Shown here piece after piece: positions 5,971 through 7,000 of a stretch of 7,000 nucleotides of DNA. The notes beneath the pieces are model-generated. The model did not search any database and had not been told where the DNA came from. It saw nothing but the letters and a program-made list of their open reading frames with translations. Source of the DNA: Bog-159 sp035541265 (lineage in GTDB: Bacteria; Acidobacteriota; Terriglobia; Bryobacterales; Bryobacteraceae). The stretch lies in assembly GCA_035541265.1 (NCBI GenBank), contig DATKNQ010000265.1, positions 1 through 7,000 on the forward strand. Direction: 5' to 3'. The position numbers were made by a program, and so were the translations under genes. The number at the start of each line of letters is the position of its first letter. The first letter of the stretch is position 1.

Positions 5971-7000
5971 CTAGCGTTGGAGGGCTACTTCAGCAAGCGG
6001 CTCGGTTTGAAGTTTTTTGGCTCGCCCATACAACACGTCGGCAACGTAATCCATGTCGGCGATCAATCCTGATTGCGTGCGATGAACGGCTTGCAGGTTC
6101 AGCGCTACCTCAAACGCTGGTATCTCTGAATCATTCACGCCGCCCGCACCGGCGATGCAACGCAATCCGTCCTGCGCGACCTTCATCGCTGCTTCCCGCG
6201 CGAAGATCCTACTGATGGCCGCCAGCGCGTTCGCGTCAAAACGGTCGTTTGCCTTCTCATTCAGCCGTCCCTCCGCCATCAACGCCGCACGCCTCGCCAA
6301 GGTCGCTGCTGATTCCGCATACGCGATCCACTCACCCAGACGCAGCAGGATGTGCTGGTAGTGCGTCAGGCGGCCCACGCGGGCCTTCTCCATGATTTCC
6401 GCGAGCGCGTGCAGCGCCAGGGCCGCTATGTCAGACCCGACGTTCGGATGCGCCGCGTGCAACAATTCAGCTTGCTTCGCGCGCTCGTGATAGTGCTGTC
6501 CTCGCGTCTTCAGGTGAAGCTGCCAGCGGTCGCGGCTGATTGTCATCTCCATGATCTCGGAGGTGCCTTCGTAAATCCGGGTGATGCGAACGTCGCGGCT
6601 GATTTTCTCCACCATGTATTCGTGGGTGTAGCCGTAGCCGCCCAGCGCTTGAATGCTGGCGTCAGCGGCAGCATCGCCGGCTTCCGTCGCCATGTATTTC
6701 GCGATGGCGCCTTCGGTGTTCAAGCTTCCCTCACCGGCGTCGATGCGTTGGGCACTTTCTTCAATGTAGGACCGGGCGGCCTCCAAACGCGCCACGTTCG
6801 GCACGATCAACTTGTGTGTGTATCCTTGCTTTTCTGAGAGCGGCGATCCCGCCTGGATGCGCTTTGTGGAATACGGAATGGCGCGGTCGAGCGCAGCCCA
6901 ACCCGCCCCCAGACCAAATGCCGCAACCATCACACGCGTGTAACCGAAGACCATCTGCGCCTGTAACAATCCCTGGCCCTCTACGCCGCCGACGAGCCGG
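5971..7000 (-). CDS. Acyl-CoA dehydrogenase, long VLCAD/ACAD9-like type, 5' end missing
   Basis: The frame is open from the upper window edge to TAG at 5973-5971, giving 342 C-terminal residues; the start lies outside. The enzyme is a flavoprotein that oxidises acyl-CoA to 2,3-enoyl-CoA. Visible are the substrate-pocket stretch GVEGQGLLQAQMVFGYTR, the C-terminal helical domain with STKRIQAGSPLSEKQ (the counterpart of RxQFGxPL, with Ala-Gly replacing Phe-Gly), the FAD-contact stretch QALGGYGYTHEY, and RIYEGTSEI, whose Glu (codon 6570-6568) is the catalytic base in this family. Simple family members end about 20-25 residues after this motif. Here about 198 residues follow the Glu, close to VLCAD (about 193) and far from FadE (over 300), so a long-chain-type extension is present. 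It lies 71 bases upstream of the synthase on the same strand, which suggests one operon. The exact substrate is unknown; it may act on a product or precursor of the synthase. Confidence 0.92.
   Translation of the reverse strand, partial: RLVGGVEGQGLLQAQMVFGYTRVMVAAFGLGAGWAALDRAIPYSTKRIQAGSPLSEKQGYTHKLIVPNVARLEAARSYIEESAQRIDAGEGSLNTEGAIAKYMATEAGDAAADASIQALGGYGYTHEYMVEKISRDVRITRIYEGTSEIMEMTISRDRWQLHLKTRGQHYHERAKQAELLHAAHPNVGSDIAALALHALAEIMEKARVGRLTHYQHILLRLGEWIAYAESAATLARRAALMAEGRLNEKANDRFDANALAAISRIFAREAAMKVAQDGLRCIAGAGGVNDSEIPAFEVALNLQAVHRTQSGLIADMDYVADVLYGRAKKLQTEPLAEVALQR

Noticed and set aside
5939..6215. Plus-strand frame from ATG 5958 with AAGGAGGAG upstream, looking like a ribosome binding site
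   Set aside because: The purine run is the complement of the hairpin loop, the spacing is about 12 bases, and the frame is antisense to the dehydrogenase with no recognisable product.
6352..6837. Plus-strand open frame of 161 codons
   Set aside because: It is antisense to the dehydrogenase, including its YEGTSEI motif; no independent coding signal.
6967..6969. TTG at 6969 as the dehydrogenase start
   Set aside because: The same frame continues upstream to the window edge with family-like residues (GGVEGQG), so the true start is outside.

Overview
The window holds two genes, both on the minus strand and both cut by a window edge. They are probably co-transcribed, reading from high to low coordinates. 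The first is the 3' part of an acyl-CoA dehydrogenase (5971-7000). After a 71-base gap comes the first 1,966 codons of a giant multidomain synthase (1-5899) that runs off the low-coordinate end without a stop. No stretch over 300 bases lacks a gene. I see no RNA gene, mobile element or CRISPR array.

The giant protein is an iterative type I fatty acid/polyketide synthase of the kind seen in PUFA (Pfa-like) and other 'secondary lipid' synthases. Its visible order is KS1 (about residues 7-471), KS-AT linker, malonyl-type AT (about 612-930), Ala/Pro linker, KS2 (about 1035-1540), then at least three tandem acyl carrier domains (1667-1746, 1794-1873, 1911 to beyond the edge). Both ketosynthases keep a full Cys-His-His set. 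All three carrier domains have Thr, not Ser, where the phosphopantetheine arm normally attaches. This is the strangest point in the window.

The neighbouring dehydrogenase keeps the catalytic Glu of its YEGTSEI motif. It carries about 175 extra C-terminal residues, as in the VLCAD/ACAD9 type (long acyl-CoA substrates). A plausible but unproven reading is one lipid pathway: the synthase builds a long acyl chain and the dehydrogenase desaturates or turns over that chain or its precursor.

The gap between the genes contains a perfect 14-bp inverted repeat. Its loop, read as mRNA, carries CUCCUC, which can pair with the GAGGAG ribosome binding site of the synthase just downstream. This could be a translational control element.

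The organism is a GC-rich bacterium. The gene style (Pfa-like megasynthase with LGIDTVKQAE carriers, high GC, secondary lipid locus) would fit an acidobacterium or a deltaproteobacterium-like/planctomycete lineage. That is an impression, not something the window proves.
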